From assembly GCA_038025085.1 (NCBI GenBank), contig CM076141.1, forward strand, positions 12,526,001 to 12,590,000: a stretch of 64,000 bases of DNA, read 5' to 3'. Under the pieces are notes generated by a model. That model had not been told where the DNA came from and ran no database searches. It worked only from the letters and a program-made list of their open reading frames with translations. Source of the stretch: Tetragonia tetragonoides (lineage: Eukaryota; Streptophyta; Magnoliopsida; Caryophyllales; Aizoaceae). Within the stretch, counting starts at the first letter, position 1, and each line of letters begins with the position of its first letter. The translations under genes were made by a program, and so were the position numbers. Of the stretch, positions 10,881 through 22,633 are shown piece after piece.

Positions 10881-10978
10881 CAGGAGCACTGCTCCGTTCT
10901 CTCACAAAATAGAAAATTATCAATTTGAATTTAGAGTGGGCTCCACTTATTTTATGAGAGGAGTGAGCAATGCTCCTG
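10881..10978. repeat. Short foldback element (98 bp)
   Basis: Inverted ends CAGGAGCACTGCTC at 10881 and, reversed, CAGGAGCATTGCTC ending at 10978, followed by imperfect inner complementarity (TCTCTCACAAAAT against CTCTCATAAAAT). Flanks show no clear target duplication. Probably a MITE remnant. Confidence 0.55.
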
Positions 10979-11261
10979 AACTATGTAATAATTTCTCCTT
11001 ATATGGAGGATACTCATTTATTTGAGCATCTGCAAAATGAGGATGTTTCTAGAACTACAAATATGATGGACCAAAACTGTTATAGTCAATATAGATGTAA
11101 GCACCCTATGCAGTTCATAAGTAGGAGGAATGCCCAACCAAATCATGATACTAACCATGTATACTTAACCAAGCAACTAAGGCACATAAATTGTCTCGCA
11201 CAAATTCACAAGTACAGTCTTTCTCTTCCTATCATGATAATACTGTTTTATTAAGCCATTA

Positions 11262-11288
<27 letters not shown>
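11262..11288. repeat. (CT)n microsatellite
   Basis: Uninterrupted CT dinucleotide run. Confidence 0.9.
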
Positions 11289-11292
<4 letters not shown>

Positions 11293-11299
11293 AGACAGT

Positions 11300-13040
11300 G
11301 TGTATAGTGGATATGCAACATCTTCATGAGCCGATTGAAAATATCACCTTTTCTTTTTGATGTACTATAGTTTTTGCTAGTAATGAAGCTCGTGCGTTGC
11401 GTTAAAGTAAAATTTGAACTTAGACCCTGTTCTCTTCAATCGAATGGCTTTGGACGGTGAGGAATGGAACGGAACGACACAAAACAAAATGAAACGACGC
11501 GGTGCATAATAATGGAAGAAAATATGAGACAAAATGAAAGTACAAAATATGGACAACGCATAATAGAACAGAACGGACTATATAAGCACATTTAACACCC
11601 TCAAAAAAAAAAATTATAAGCACGTTTAACTGAAAAATACCTTCTTGAGATTTTCTACAAGTCATCGCAGGGAGATAATCATTGTGTGAACCAAAAAGAT
11701 ATTGTTATAGCACCATTAGCAACATGTCATTGCACACCAATCTAACATGCATCAGCGGTTTAGCGTAGTGCACACACCGGGTGCAATAATCTAATTAGCT
11801 ACTAGTACAAACATCTCGAGTTAATACCAATGTTGAGGACTAAACTCTTGTATACTTTGGCTTTTGAGGACTAAAGTTTTTTTCTTTGGCTTTTAAGGAC
11901 TCTGTAACAGAGAAACAATAGGCAGTTATGAATATGTAAAACAAAAAGGAAAATTGAATACAGCATCACGTTTTTTTTTCTTTACTTCAAGCTTTATCCA
12001 ATAAAATGACTGAAATGCCCTCATTTAGCCTCTCCCTTCTCTCTCACACCCAGTCACCCTTTTCTTCATCCTCCAGCCATCACTATTTCTCTCTCCTCCC
12101 ATTCCCCAACACCACCATGAAAACGTAGCCAAAAAAACTCATTACCAACTTAAAAATCAGATTTAACCCAAAAAAGGAGAGTAGGAGGCAAAGGTAGCCA
12201 AATCAATTTCCTCAATTTAATCATAAACAAAACAATACCAAATTACAGTGAATAATTAACCTACTCAAATAATTAGAGCTCACAATTACACCCAACTCAA
12301 CCAAGGGGAACAATAAAAACTTCTCTGACCTTCTTCTCTATGAGACATACATGCTTCCCCATAAGCCATGAGAAACCCTTTACATCATATTCATAGACAC
12401 CCGACCCATTTTCTGTTTCCCCCCGTTTTCTCTAATCTCTTAGCCCACCCACCCACCCACCCACACCGCCACTACCTCCTCTCTCGCTGCCTTATCTATT
12501 AAAGATCGAAGATCAAGTCATTCACTTTTCCCTCTTTACTTTACTTCATCCCCAAATTTATCAAAATCTTCTGGGCAATCATATCTATCTACTAAAATAA
12601 GTAACATGCAAGGTACTAACGGCAAGTCAACCGAAATGGAAGTGTGTGAAATTCAATTAGGGACTTTAGTGAGATTTGAGGTTTTCGGGAGGAGAGAGAA
12701 TTTGAATTTGGGTGGAGATGGTGGGTATCTCTAATTTGGTCAATTTGAGATGAAATTGGGGAAGGGTAAAGATAAAAAAAATGAAGTGAGCATGATTCAC
12801 CCGCAAAAAAAAGGCAGAGAATAGTAATCTGCAGTGATATGAGGGAAGGACTGATAAGGGTAATTATAATTCTATAAGTATAAAAATTATTAAAGTATTT
12901 AAATTATTACAGTATAAAAAAGTTATTTATTTTGAAAATATTATTAAAAATAAATTTAATACAAAAAGGAGTAGTATTTTTACTTTGTAAATTCTTACAA
13001 ATTTTTATCTCAAAAAGTCAAATGAAAATAAATAATTAAT
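11300..13040. other. No gene seen; possible decayed transposon sequence
   Basis: A segment at 11718-11800 (TGTCATTGCACACCAATCTA then CGGTTTAGCG and CACACCGGGTGCAATAATCT) is repeated in divergent form in an intron at about 61340-61455. A CT/CCA-rich piece at 12020-12120 resembles a leader. No complete ORF or paired termini were found. Confidence 0.4.
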
Positions 13041-13044
13041 AAAT

Positions 13045-13060
13045 TAAAACGGAGGGAGTA
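13045..13060. mobile_element. Right terminus of a Stowaway-type MITE
   Basis: TAAAACGGAGGGAGTA is the reverse of the Stowaway consensus end (CTCCCTCCGTTT) with a TA target dinucleotide. The matching left end was not found in the preceding AT-rich sequence, so the element looks truncated. Confidence 0.6.
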
Positions 13061-13172
13061 TTCAATATTCTAATTCACTAGTTATCAATTGCCATATATA
13101 TTTCAACCACATACATATATATCTTATTTCACTCTTCACTTGTGACTATTTTATTTCTTGTGTACAATCCTT

Positions 13173-13193
13173 CTTTTTTCTTTTTTGGATCAA
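13173..13193 (-). mobile_element. Ultra-short T-tailed insertion with 15-bp TSD
   Basis: CTTTTTTCTTTTTTGGATCAA is flanked by identical 15-bp copies TTGTGTACAATCCTT at 13158-13172 and 13194-13208. Read on the minus strand it is a short tag followed by an A-rich tail. Confidence 0.65.
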
Positions 13194-13439
13194 TTGTGTA
13201 CAATCCTTTGTCTCTCTCACACACACACACACACATATCACGATACATAGCCAAAATAAATCACTTGCTTGTTAAAAGGGAAAGTTGTCAAAATTTAAAA
13301 TATTATGACGAATAATACAATACATTTTACTTAGAAAAGATGGATGCAACACCACTTCCGCAATATAGTGATTTGTTACCGTAACATTAGAAATTTTGCG
13401 ACGATAATGACGATTAATCACTTAGCAGCTTGTTCAAGT

Positions 13440-13742
13440 TTAAGCGCATGTAGGCTTATAATAGCCACTGCATGTGTAACCTTTGCAACAGCCGTAGGCC
13501 GGACCACAAGGATCGCCGGCCGGTACACAATAGTAGGCATTGCCACTACAATAACCTCTGCAACAAACATTGTTCCAGTCGCAAAATTCTCCTCTCTCTT
13601 GGCACCAAGGACCCCCAAGAGTAAGAGTAGTCAATATATTTGAAAGGGGAATAACTTGGCGGATAGCAAAACTGGGTGGGGGTTTGGTGGCTAACATAAC
13701 AAAGGCAACCAACACTAGAAGAGACATCAACTTCCTTGCCTT
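13440..13742 (-). pseudogene. Double-knottin gene 2, main part (separated from its 5' end)
   Basis: The remaining open frame (13730 to 13440, 96 residues) keeps the hydrophobic part of the signal peptide, the ATRQVIPLSNIL-like spacer and the cysteine region. Cysteines run C-x6-C-x5-CC-x3-C in module 1. The sixth cysteine of that module is missing: only one Cys, not the Cys-x-Cys of genes 1 and 3, separates the modules. Module 2 is complete (C-x6-C-x5-CC-x4-C-x7-C). The original start codon and promoter lie about 9.6 kb away (23323 and about 23405), beyond a retrocopy. An internal ATG could still open the frame, but without the gene's own promoter. The Cys loss may pre-date or follow disruption. 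Confidence 0.75.
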
Positions 13743-14088
13743 GACACCGCAAGACTCGCCGGCAGTCGGCCAATCCTCGAATCTGAACCCACCCTCGGCT
13801 GCCGGCGAGCCTGATCTTCCCTTTTTCGAACCTCGATCTTCTCATCTCAGCCTCCTACCCACACATGCAAAGGGTTTTCTGCTTTGGAGAAACTCAAAGT
13901 GGGTTGTGTTCTCAGTATTTCTTCATCAATTTGGAGCTGTTCTTCTCCATTCGAGGTTCTATTTCGTTTCTACTCTCTTTTTACTAGTTTGGGGTGTCTT
14001 ATTAGTAATTTTGCTCTCTGTTCTTTAGTCCCTGTTTGATTTGATTTGGGTATTTTGTGGGGTATAATTGAGGGTTGTTTTTCTCTCT

Positions 14089-14958
14089 ATGGCTGATAAT
14101 TCTCTTCATACTGCTCTGTTATGTGTCTTTCTGGATGAGAATTTTGATGAGGATATTGTTAATTTTATCTTAAAATTGGAGAGTCCTGATCAGATTCTTC
14201 CAATTGCAAAGAAAATGAAAGGTGAGGGGAATTTGAAGTACAAAGAGAAAAACTTTAATTTGGCTTGTGGTGTTTATGATAAGGCTCTTAAATATTTATA
14301 CTTTTGTACACCACTTACTGAGAGTGATGAAATTGTGATCAAGGACTTGGCTTTATCCATAATTCTTAATCTTGCGGCTTGCAATCTTAAACTTGATGAG
14401 TTTCGAAGGGTTTCGTTCTTGTGTTCTTTGGTGTTGGATTATGACCTGGATAATGTTAAAGCATTGTTTAGAAGGGCTTTAGCTTTGAAGCTTCATAATC
14501 CTAAGGGTGCTCAAAGTGACCTTTGTAAAGCTGTTGCCATTGATGCTTATAATAATGAAGTTATTATGGAATTGGAAGCTATTAATCTTTTACTGAATGG
14601 TGCTACTAAGGAGAAAAAAAGCTCAGATAAAACAGTTGATTTGGACTCCGAGAGAAAGGGGAAAAAAGTTTTTTCCCAACTTATTGTTTCTAAGGATACT
14701 TCTTCCATGGACACAAGTATTCCTACTTCTGCTAGGGATGGTAATGATAACACCATGAGTGAGCCTAGCTGTGTTACGATTGATGATGTTGAAATACCTA
14801 ATGCTTCATCTGAATGTTTGCATAATCCTACATTCCTACTCCTAGTGTTGATATCTCATCTGATGTGGGCAGTAAGGAAGACCACTATAAGTTTTTCAAC
14901 AAGAAGAAGAACCAATCCCTCAAGGTTCCTCCAAATTTGTATCAAAAGGTTTTGGATG
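14089..14958 (+). pseudogene. TPR co-chaperone-like protein, retrocopy, 5' part
   Basis: The frame starts ATG 14089 (MADNSLHTALL). KKMKGEGNLKYKEKNFNLA then YDKALKYL, ILNLAACNLKL and VKALFRRALAL form about three tetratricopeptide motifs like those in FKBP-type and other Hsp90/Hsp70-binding TPR proteins. A Lys/Ser-rich tail follows from about residue 175. A frame change near 14835 moves the reading to another frame (SVDISSDVGSKEDHY), which reaches the Ty3 insertion at 14958 and continues after it for ten codons to TGA 22660-22662. TPR domains of this kind bind chaperone C-terminal tails; whether this copy is expressed is unknown. Confidence 0.6.
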
Positions 14959-15329
14959 TGTGATACCCCAATATTTTCTATAATTATTTATATCGATTTA
15001 TAAATGATTTATAAATAGTTCGAAAATTAAATCGTATTATAAATGGTTTATAAATAGTTTCGGAGATTAAATCGTATATTCATTTAAGGATTTGATTTAT
15101 TCAATTAAAGTCATAATAATATTAATTATTATTATGGAACTTTCATAAATGGTATTTATTAATTTTAAGGAGTTTAATTAAAATGTTTTGTATATGAATA
15201 AGAATTATTCATATTGTTTTAATTAGTTTTAAATTAGTTCTAATTAGTTTTAATTAGCTTTTTAAATCAGAAAAATTATGAAATTTATTCCTAAACCTAG
15301 TAGTCCTTGACTTGGGTTGACTAAGGACC

Positions 15330-15338
15330 TATATAAGG
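15330..15338 (+). promoter_or_regulatory. TATA box of the 5' LTR
   Basis: TATATAAGG, conserved at 20269-20277 in the other LTR and in the solo LTR at 47582-47589 (minus strand). A (CT)n tract follows about 55-60 bp downstream. Confidence 0.7.
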
Positions 15339-15388
15339 AAAAGGTGAGACAGTTGATCAGTTTTGCAAACTGAGCCAAAAGCCTCAAG

Positions 15389-15391
<3 letters not shown>

Positions 15392-15433
<42 letters not shown>
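15392..15433. repeat. (CT)n microsatellite in the LTR leader
   Basis: CT run just downstream of the predicted transcription start, longer in the partner LTR (about 20336-20401) and present as (GA)n at 47203-47222 in a minus-strand relative. Confidence 0.9.
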
Positions 15434-15437
<4 letters not shown>

Positions 15438-17691
15438 CGCCGTCCTCTATCTCCCTCTCTCACCCGAGCTATCTCTCTCCTCACTGCCGCCCGACTACCG
15501 GAGGATCGCCGGCAACCCCCTCCCACCGGTACTCTCTCTCTCTTCTTCTCTCTCTCGCGTTTTCTCTCTCTCTTTCTCTCTCTTCGCCTTGCTCTGATTT
15601 GCTCCCCCTCCCCTGTTCCGGCTGTCGCGCCATCGTGAGCCATCACGGCGCCACCAGGCCATGCGTGGGTGGTCGCCGGTGATGACCCATGGTCGCCGAC
15701 CAAGCCCCCTGCTCCCTCTCCTCTTCTCTCTCCCCTGTTCTCTCGTTCTCTCTCTTTTCGCGTTTCTCTCTCCTCTCTTCGCCGAACCTCCGGCGACCAC
15801 CACAACCGGCCATGGTGGCCAGTGGGTGGTGTCGGTGGTGTTGGGTCGGATTATGGGCCCCATGCATGGGTACCCGTGACCTAGACCTAGTTTTGAAGTT
15901 AGAGTTTCGTTTTTATATTTTTCGTAATTATTAATTCGATTTTCAGTATTTTCGATTTAATGTTTTTATTTTATGCACTCATTCGGAATCGAAATTCAGA
16001 TTTTCAAAAGCCTAGATTGGTTGAAATAAATCATGAAATTTAATAAAAATATCAGATTGAGATTTCGTTACTTTTTGTTTTTTCGTATTTAATTAATACT
16101 GATTCGGTAATTGTTTTTAATTAGGACCTAACGAGCAAGCGTGATTATTGTTGATTGGTTGGAGCATACTTACTTTTGGTAGCGTATTAGTAGTAAGCGC
16201 TCATGCCTACCTTCTTTCAAAGCCCCATCAAAACTATTTTGATGTGTTATGTGCTAATTGGGACTTTTGTTGTGAATTTAATATGCAAAGCATGATTAAA
16301 TTATATCGTCGTTATTATGAGAATTATAAAGCATGTTTACTGCTGTAATTATGAATTTTAATTAGCATGTTGAGATTATCATGTTTTGGGAATTAGTTAG
16401 TCCATATGATGATTATTGAACAATTGTTGAATAGCGAATTATTAATATTATTATGCTATTAATTATATGCTAATTGGTATGGGTATTATTGAGTGCTAGT
16501 GAGCACCTATATATTATCGTTGAATGTCTCTGGTGATTTGTGAATTTTTGGATATCATATTACCCTGCCGAAGTGCTGCCGAAATTTGGCTAGACATTAC
16601 TTGTCTTCATTATTGAATTATCGTCGTTATTGAATTAAAGTATGTTTAATTTTCATCGTATTGAATTATCATTATCGTCGTTATTTACTATTCATTATCA
16701 AGAGCATGAAATGAATTAGTAAGTCGTGGTCTCGTAGTACCACTTATGTCAACCAATGCAAATTATGTGAATTGAATTAAATGAGAGTAAGACTCCTAAT
16801 GGATCCCTAGGAGTAGTCGAGCAATCGGGATTGCACCTAATGGTGTAGTTCAAGGGATGAGTGATTCTCAAGTTACTTATGGACACCTCGCAGCGTGTCT
16901 GGGACAAATCATTCCCCATTTATTAAGTCCTCTAGGCTCGTGTACTTGTACTAGAGGTAGTGTGCACACTAGAGGCATTAAGTCCATGGCGTGATTGTAT
17001 CTTCGATGAACAGTATGGGTAATCGCTGTTCTATTCGCTCTCTTACATCTCTCTAATCAAGACGGATTGTCTATGTCGTATTTCGTGTGATCACTATTCA
17101 AGAATTGCATGTAAAAGAATGTCATTGTGCGTATGCTTGATTATATGCTTATGTGCGTATGCAAATGAATTTCAATGATTCTTCTAAAACCTCAGGTAAG
17201 GTTTGCGAAATGTTTTTACTGGGTACGGATGACGTTTATTCAGTTTTATCTGATTTTTGTTTCTCTTTTGTTTCTTTTCTTTTCTTCTGTATTTTGTTTC
17301 CGTCACGGAAACCAAAGTGCAGGTTTAGTTTATTGAGGACGTACAGCTTGGAAGGTAGAGTTGGCGTCGGTTTATAGAACTGTTTCTGTTTAGATAGATC
17401 GTGGGATTATTTTTATTGGATTTAGGCCCTTGGAGGCAAGTTGTAATAAATTTGGTTTAATGGGTTTTAGCTCACTATATAGACAACTCTGATATTAACT
17501 GTTTAGTTTGTTTAGTTCCTTAGTAAGCTCCTTTTGATGCCTAGTCTTTCTTTCTTCTTAGCATTTGCTCCTTAGTGATAAATGTTGCAGTGACATTTCC
17601 TTCGGGTTCGGGACGACTCAGTGGTGTCGAGTCGCGCACAGCGACGTTGATAGTTCCCAGGAAATCGTTGCGAATTCGGGGGTGTTACAAA

Positions 17692-17705
17692 TGGTATCAT
17701 CAGCT
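17692..17705 (+). other. Primer-binding site of the Ty3 element
   Basis: TGGTATCATCAGCT begins two bases after the LTR. Its first eight bases match the initiator-Met type site. Confidence 0.65.
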
Positions 17706-17709
17706 TTAG

Positions 17710-19620
17710 TGTTGCGTCTAAGCATGGCTTAGGCTGTGTTATGATGCAACATGGTAAGGTAGTGGCTTATGCCTCAAGACAACTGAAGAAGCACGAGGAT
17801 AATTACCCTACTCACGACTTAGAGCTCGCTGCTGTCGTATTTGCCTTGAAGATTTGTAGACATTATCTCTATGGTTCTGCTGTCAAGATGTTTACGGACC
17901 ACAAGAGTCTCAAGTACATATTCACACAAAAGGAATTGAATATGCGACAAAGAAGATGGCTAGAGTTATTGACGGAGTACGACATCGACATTCAGTATCA
18001 CGAAGGGAAAGCTAACGTGGTAGCTGACGCTTTGAGTAGAAAGACTCGTCATACGTCGAACACTGCTTTAGTACTTCCGAAGGAGATCATTCGTGATTTA
18101 CAGAGTCTTGACGTGGAGATTGTGCTGAAAGGTGACGTTCAATGTACCTTAGCACACATGTCAGTTCGACCAACCTTGCTCGACGAGATCAAGGGTAAAC
18201 AGAGTGCAAATGAGGATCTTCAGCGGATTCTACGCCACAAGGACGAGGGTAGATCCGAGGACTTTTCTATTGGTCAAGACGGTGTCTTGAAATTTCATGA
18301 TCGTGTCTGTGTGCCGAATGACCCGGAGATCAAGAGTCAGATTCCGGGTGAAGTTCATAATGCACCTTATTCTGTACATCCTGGTGGAGACAAGCTTTAC
18401 AAAGACCTTTGCCAAATGTTCTTGTGGAAAGGTATGAAACAAGATGTCGCTGAATTCGTGGCTAAGTGTCTGACGTGCCAGAAGGTCAAGATCGAACACA
18501 AGAGACCTGGTGGAATGATACAATCGCTTGAAGTCCCTACGTGGAAATGGAACTCAATTTCAATGGACTTTGTCATGGGTTTACCATTGACACAGAAGAA
18601 GAACAACGCCATTTGGGTAGTTGTGGATCGTTTGACGAAAGTTGCGAGATTCATCCCAATGAATGACACTTGGGAAATGGAGAAGCTAGCGGATGCTTAC
18701 GTCAAGGAAGTCATGAAACTTCATGGTGTTCCAGAGGATATCGTTTCGGATAGAGACTCGAGATTTCTATTAGATTTTTGGCAGAAATTGCAAGAAGCTT
18801 TTGGAAGCAAATTGAAGTTCAGTACTGCTTTTCATCCTGCGACTGACGGTCAGACAAAAAGGACGATTCAAACCTTGGAGGATATGCTTCGAGCGTGTGC
18901 TCTCGAGTATCAAGGCTCGTGGGATACACACATTCCGTTGATCGAGTTTTCTTACAACAATAGCTATCATTCAAGCATTGATCGAGCGCCATATGAAGCA
19001 TGTATGGTAGGAAGTGTATATCGCCAGTTTGTTGGAACGACATTAGTGAAACTGCAGTTTTGGGTCCAGAAATGATCCAGCAGACCGTCGAAGTGGTCAA
19101 AGTGATTCAAGCAAAGATGCGTAGTGCTCAAGATCGCCAGAAATCGTACCCAGATAGAGGTCGTAGACCTGAAGAGTTTGAGGTAGGAAGAAAGGTACTT
19201 TTGCGTGTATCTCCTACCAAAGGTGTCATGCGTTTTGGTCGTAAGGGGAAGTTAAGTCCTCGTTGTATTGGACCTTACGAGATTCTGTAAAGGATTGGTG
19301 AGGTTGCTTATCGATTAGCTTTACCTGTGGAACTTGCAAAAGTCCACAGTGTGTTTCATGTCTCTCAGTTGAAGCGATACGTACATGATCCAACTCATGT
19401 CGTTCAACCTGAAACGATCGATCTAGAAAAAAGTTTGACTTACGAAGAGCGTCCTATCAAGATAGTGGATCGCAAAGAGCGCTCAACTCAAACAAAGACT
19501 ATTCCGATCGTCAAAGTCGTTTGGTCTCAACAAGGTCAAGAGGAAGCAACATGGGAAGCTGAATCCATGATGCGCGAGAAGTATCCAGACCTCTTCCTAG
19601 AAGGTACTAGTCCCACTTGA
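17710..19620 (+). pseudogene. Ty3 RNase H (C-terminal), integrase and chromodomain-like region
   Basis: The reading begins near 17710 with [17 protein letters not shown], the middle of RNase [23 protein letters not shown] and [10 protein letters not shown] follow. The integrase zinc finger is VHPGGDKL with CLTC. The core has SMDFVMGLP and VSDRDSRF, but the third catalytic acid is lost: the usual GQ(S/T)E reads GQTK near 18855. A frame change near 19000 and a TAA at 19288-19290 (in place of Glu after PYEIL) disrupt the end. The tail LAKVHSVFHVSQLKRY and VVWSQQGQEEATWE is the chromodomain-type end of plant chromoviruses. Confidence 0.9.
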
Positions 19621-19886
19621 GTTTCGGGACGAAACTCCTTTTAAGGAGGGTAGAATGTCATGCCTCGAAATTTCGTTTTGTTTATCGCTTTGCACGAATT
19701 GCATGTTCAAGCATTGCATGGTGCATGCTAGTCAACTTAGAATCACGATCGTACTTGCTCATCTTGCATATGTTAGTGTCCCAGAAATTGTTTTATATCT
19801 TCGTATAGGTAAACTCGTTTTGTTTTGGGAAGTGATTACTTCATGTTTTAAGTTTCGGGACGAAACTTCTTTTAAGGAGGGTAGAA
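19618..19886 (+). repeat. Duplicated 3' end with two polypurine tracts
   Basis: GTTTCGGGACGAAAC with TTTTAAGGAGGGTAGAATGT occurs at about 19620-19657 and again at 19853-19889. The second abuts the actual 3' LTR. The first is followed by TGTCATGCCTCGAAATTTCG, which looks like the start of a different LTR. The GTTTCGGGACGAAAC block is a near-palindrome usual at this position in related elements. Confidence 0.75.
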
Positions 19887-20333
19887 TGTGATACCCCAAT
19901 ATTTTCTATAATTATTTATATCGATTTATCAATGATTTATAAATAGTTCGGAAATTAAATCGTATTATAAATGGTTTATAAATAGTTTCGGAGATTAAGT
20001 CGTATATTCATTTAAGGATTCGATTTATTCAATTAAAGCCATAATAATATTAATTATTATTATGGGACTTTCATAAATGGTATTTATTAATTTCAAGGAG
20101 TTTAATTAAAATATTTTATATATGAATAAGAATTATTCATATTGTTTTAATTAGTTTTAAATTAGTTTTAATTAGTTCTAATTAATTTTAATTAGCTTTT
20201 TAAATCAGAAAAATTATGAAATTTATTCCTAAACCTAGTAGTCCTTGACTTGGGTTGACTAAGGGCCTATATAAGGAAAAGGTGAGACAGTTGATCAGTT
20301 TTGCAAAATGAGCCAAAAGCCTCAAGCATTCAC

Positions 20334-20405
<72 letters not shown>

Positions 20406-22628
20406 CGTCGTCCTCTCTCTCCCTCTCTCACCAACCTTTCTCTCTCCTCACTGCCGCCCGACTACCGGAGGATCGTCGGCAACCCCCTCCCGCCGGTACT
20501 CTCTCTCTCTTCCCCTTGCTCTGTTTTGCTCCCCCTCCCCTGTTCCGGCAGTCGCGCCACCGTGAGCCATCACGGCGCCACCAGGCCATGCCTGGGTGGT
20601 CGCCGGTGATGACCCATGGTCGCCGACCAAGCCCCCTGATCCCTCTCCTCTGCTCTCTCCCCCTTTCTCTCGTTCTCTTTCTTTTCGCGTTTCTCTCTCC
20701 TCTCTTCGCTGGACCTCCGGCGACCACCACCACCGGCCATGGTGGCCAGTGGGTGGTGGTGGTGGTGTTGGGTCGGGTTATGGGCCCCATGTATGGGTAC
20801 CCGTGACCTAGACCCAGTTTTGAAGTTAGGGTTTCGTTTTTATATTTTTCGTAATTATTAATTCGATTTTTAGTATTTTTGATTTAATATTTTTATTTTT
20901 CAGCACTCATTCGGAATCGGAATTCGGATTTTCAAAAGCCTATATTGGTTGAAATAAATCACGGAGTTTAATAAAAATATCATATTGAGATTTCGTTACT
21001 GTTTGTATTTTCGTATTTAATTAATACTGATTCGGTAATTGTTTTTAATTAGGACCTAACGAGCAAGCGTGATTATTGTTGATTGGTTGGAGCATACTTA
21101 CTGTTGGTAGCGTATTAGTGGTAAGGGCTCATGCCTACCTTCTTTCAAAGCCCCATCAAAACTATTTTGATGTGTTATGTGCTAATTGGGAATTTGTTGT
21201 GAATTTAATATGCAAAGCATGATTAAATTATATCGTCGTTATTATGAGAATTATAAAGCATGTTTATTGCTGTAATTATGAATTTTAATTAGCATATTGA
21301 GATTATCATGTTTTGGGAATTAGTTAGTCCATATGATGATTATTGAACAATTGTTGAATAGCGAATTATTAATATTATTATGCTATTAATTATATGCTAA
21401 TTGGTATGGGTATTATTGAGTGCTAGTGAGCACCTATATATTATCGTTGAATGTCTTTGGTGATTTGTGAATTTTCGGATATCATATTACCCTGCCGAAG
21501 TGCTGCCAAAATTTGGCTAGACATTACTTGTCTTCATTATTGAATTATCGTCGTTATTGAATTAAAGCATTTAATTCTCATCGTATTTAATTATCATCGT
21601 ATTTAATTATCATTATCGTTGTTATTTACTATTCATTGTCAAGAGCATGAAATGAATTAGTAAGTCGTGGTCTCGTAGTACCACTTATGTCAACCAATGC
21701 AAATTATGTGAATTGAATTAAATGAGAGTAAGACTCCTAATGGATCCCTAGGAGTAGTCGAGCAATCGGGATTGCACCTAATGGTGTAGTTCAAGGAATG
21801 AGTGATTTCCAAGTTACTTATGGACACCTCGCAGTGTGTCTGGGACGAATCATTCCCCATTTATTAAGTCCTCTAGGCTCGTGTAATTGTACTAGAGGTA
21901 GTGTGCACACTAGAGTCATTAAGTCCATGGCGTGATTGTATCTTCGATGAACAGTATGGGTAATCGCTGTTCTATTCGCTCTCTTACATCTCTCTAATTA
22001 AGACGGATTGTCTATGTCGTATTTCATGTGATCACTATACAAGAATTGCATGTAAAAGAATGTCGTTGTGCGTATGTTTGATTATATGCTTATGTGCGTA
22101 TGCAAATGAATTTCAATGATTCTTCTAAAACCTCAGGTAAGGTTTGCGAAATGTTTTTACTGGGTACGGATGACGTTTATTCAGTTTAACTGATTTTTGT
22201 TTCTCTTTTGTTTCTTTTCTTTTCTTCTGTATTTTGTTTCCGTCAAGGAGACAAAAGTGCAGGTTTAGTTGATTGAGGCCGTACAGCTTGGAAGGTAGAG
22301 TTGGCTTCGGTTTATAGAACTGTTTCTGTTTAGATAGATCGTGGGATTATTTTTATTGGATTTATCCCTTGAAGGCAAGTTGTAATAAATTTGGTTTAAT
22401 GGGTTTTAGCTTATTATATAGACAACTCTGATATTAATTATTTAGTTTGTTTAGTTCCTTAGTAAGCTTCTTTTGATGCCTAGTCTTTCTTTCTGCTTAG
22501 CATTTACTCGTTAGTGATAAATGTTGCAGTGACGTTTCCCTCGGGTTCGGGACGGTTCAGCGGCGTCGAGTCGCGCACAACGACGTCGATAGTTCCCAGG
22601 AAATCGTTGCGAATTCGGGGGTGTTACA
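19887..22628 (+). repeat. 3' LTR of the Ty3 element (2742 bp)
   Basis: Collinear with 14959-17689. TATA box at 20269-20277, CT tract at about 20336-20401. Ends GGGGTGTTACA at 22628, followed by TSD GGATG. Confidence 0.93.
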
Positions 22629-22633
22629 GGATG

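Larger units (their letters stand above)
14959..17689 (+). repeat. 5' LTR of the Ty3 element (2731 bp)
   Basis: TG...CA-bounded and collinear with 19887-22628, with scattered substitutions and a length difference in the (CT)n tract at 15392-15433. CTCTC-rich leader sequence follows the TATA box. ORFs in this leader are low-complexity artefacts. Confidence 0.93.
14959..22628 (+). mobile_element. Ty3/gypsy element (chromovirus, Tekay/Del-like) with large internal deletion
   Basis: Long LTRs (14959-17689 and 19887-22628) start TGTGATACCCC and end GGGGTGTTACA. Perfect TSD GGATG lies at 14954-14958 and 22629-22633. Only about 2.2 kb of internal sequence remains. After the primer site the sequence passes almost at once into the RNase H region, so gag, protease and most of RT are missing. 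The integrase and chromodomain-like tail remain. Long LTRs plus that C-terminus suggest the Tekay/Del group. It could move only with proteins from relatives. Confidence 0.92.

Noticed and set aside
13344..13643. Plus-strand frames opposite knottin gene 2 (and similar ones at 8216-8485 and 57339-57593)
   Set aside because: They are antisense shadows of the cysteine-rich coding regions.
15329..15934. Arg/Glu-rich and Ser/Leu-rich frames in LTR leaders (also 20301-20811 and 46999-47601)
   Set aside because: Created by CT/GA repeats inside LTRs; low complexity and not conserved as protein.
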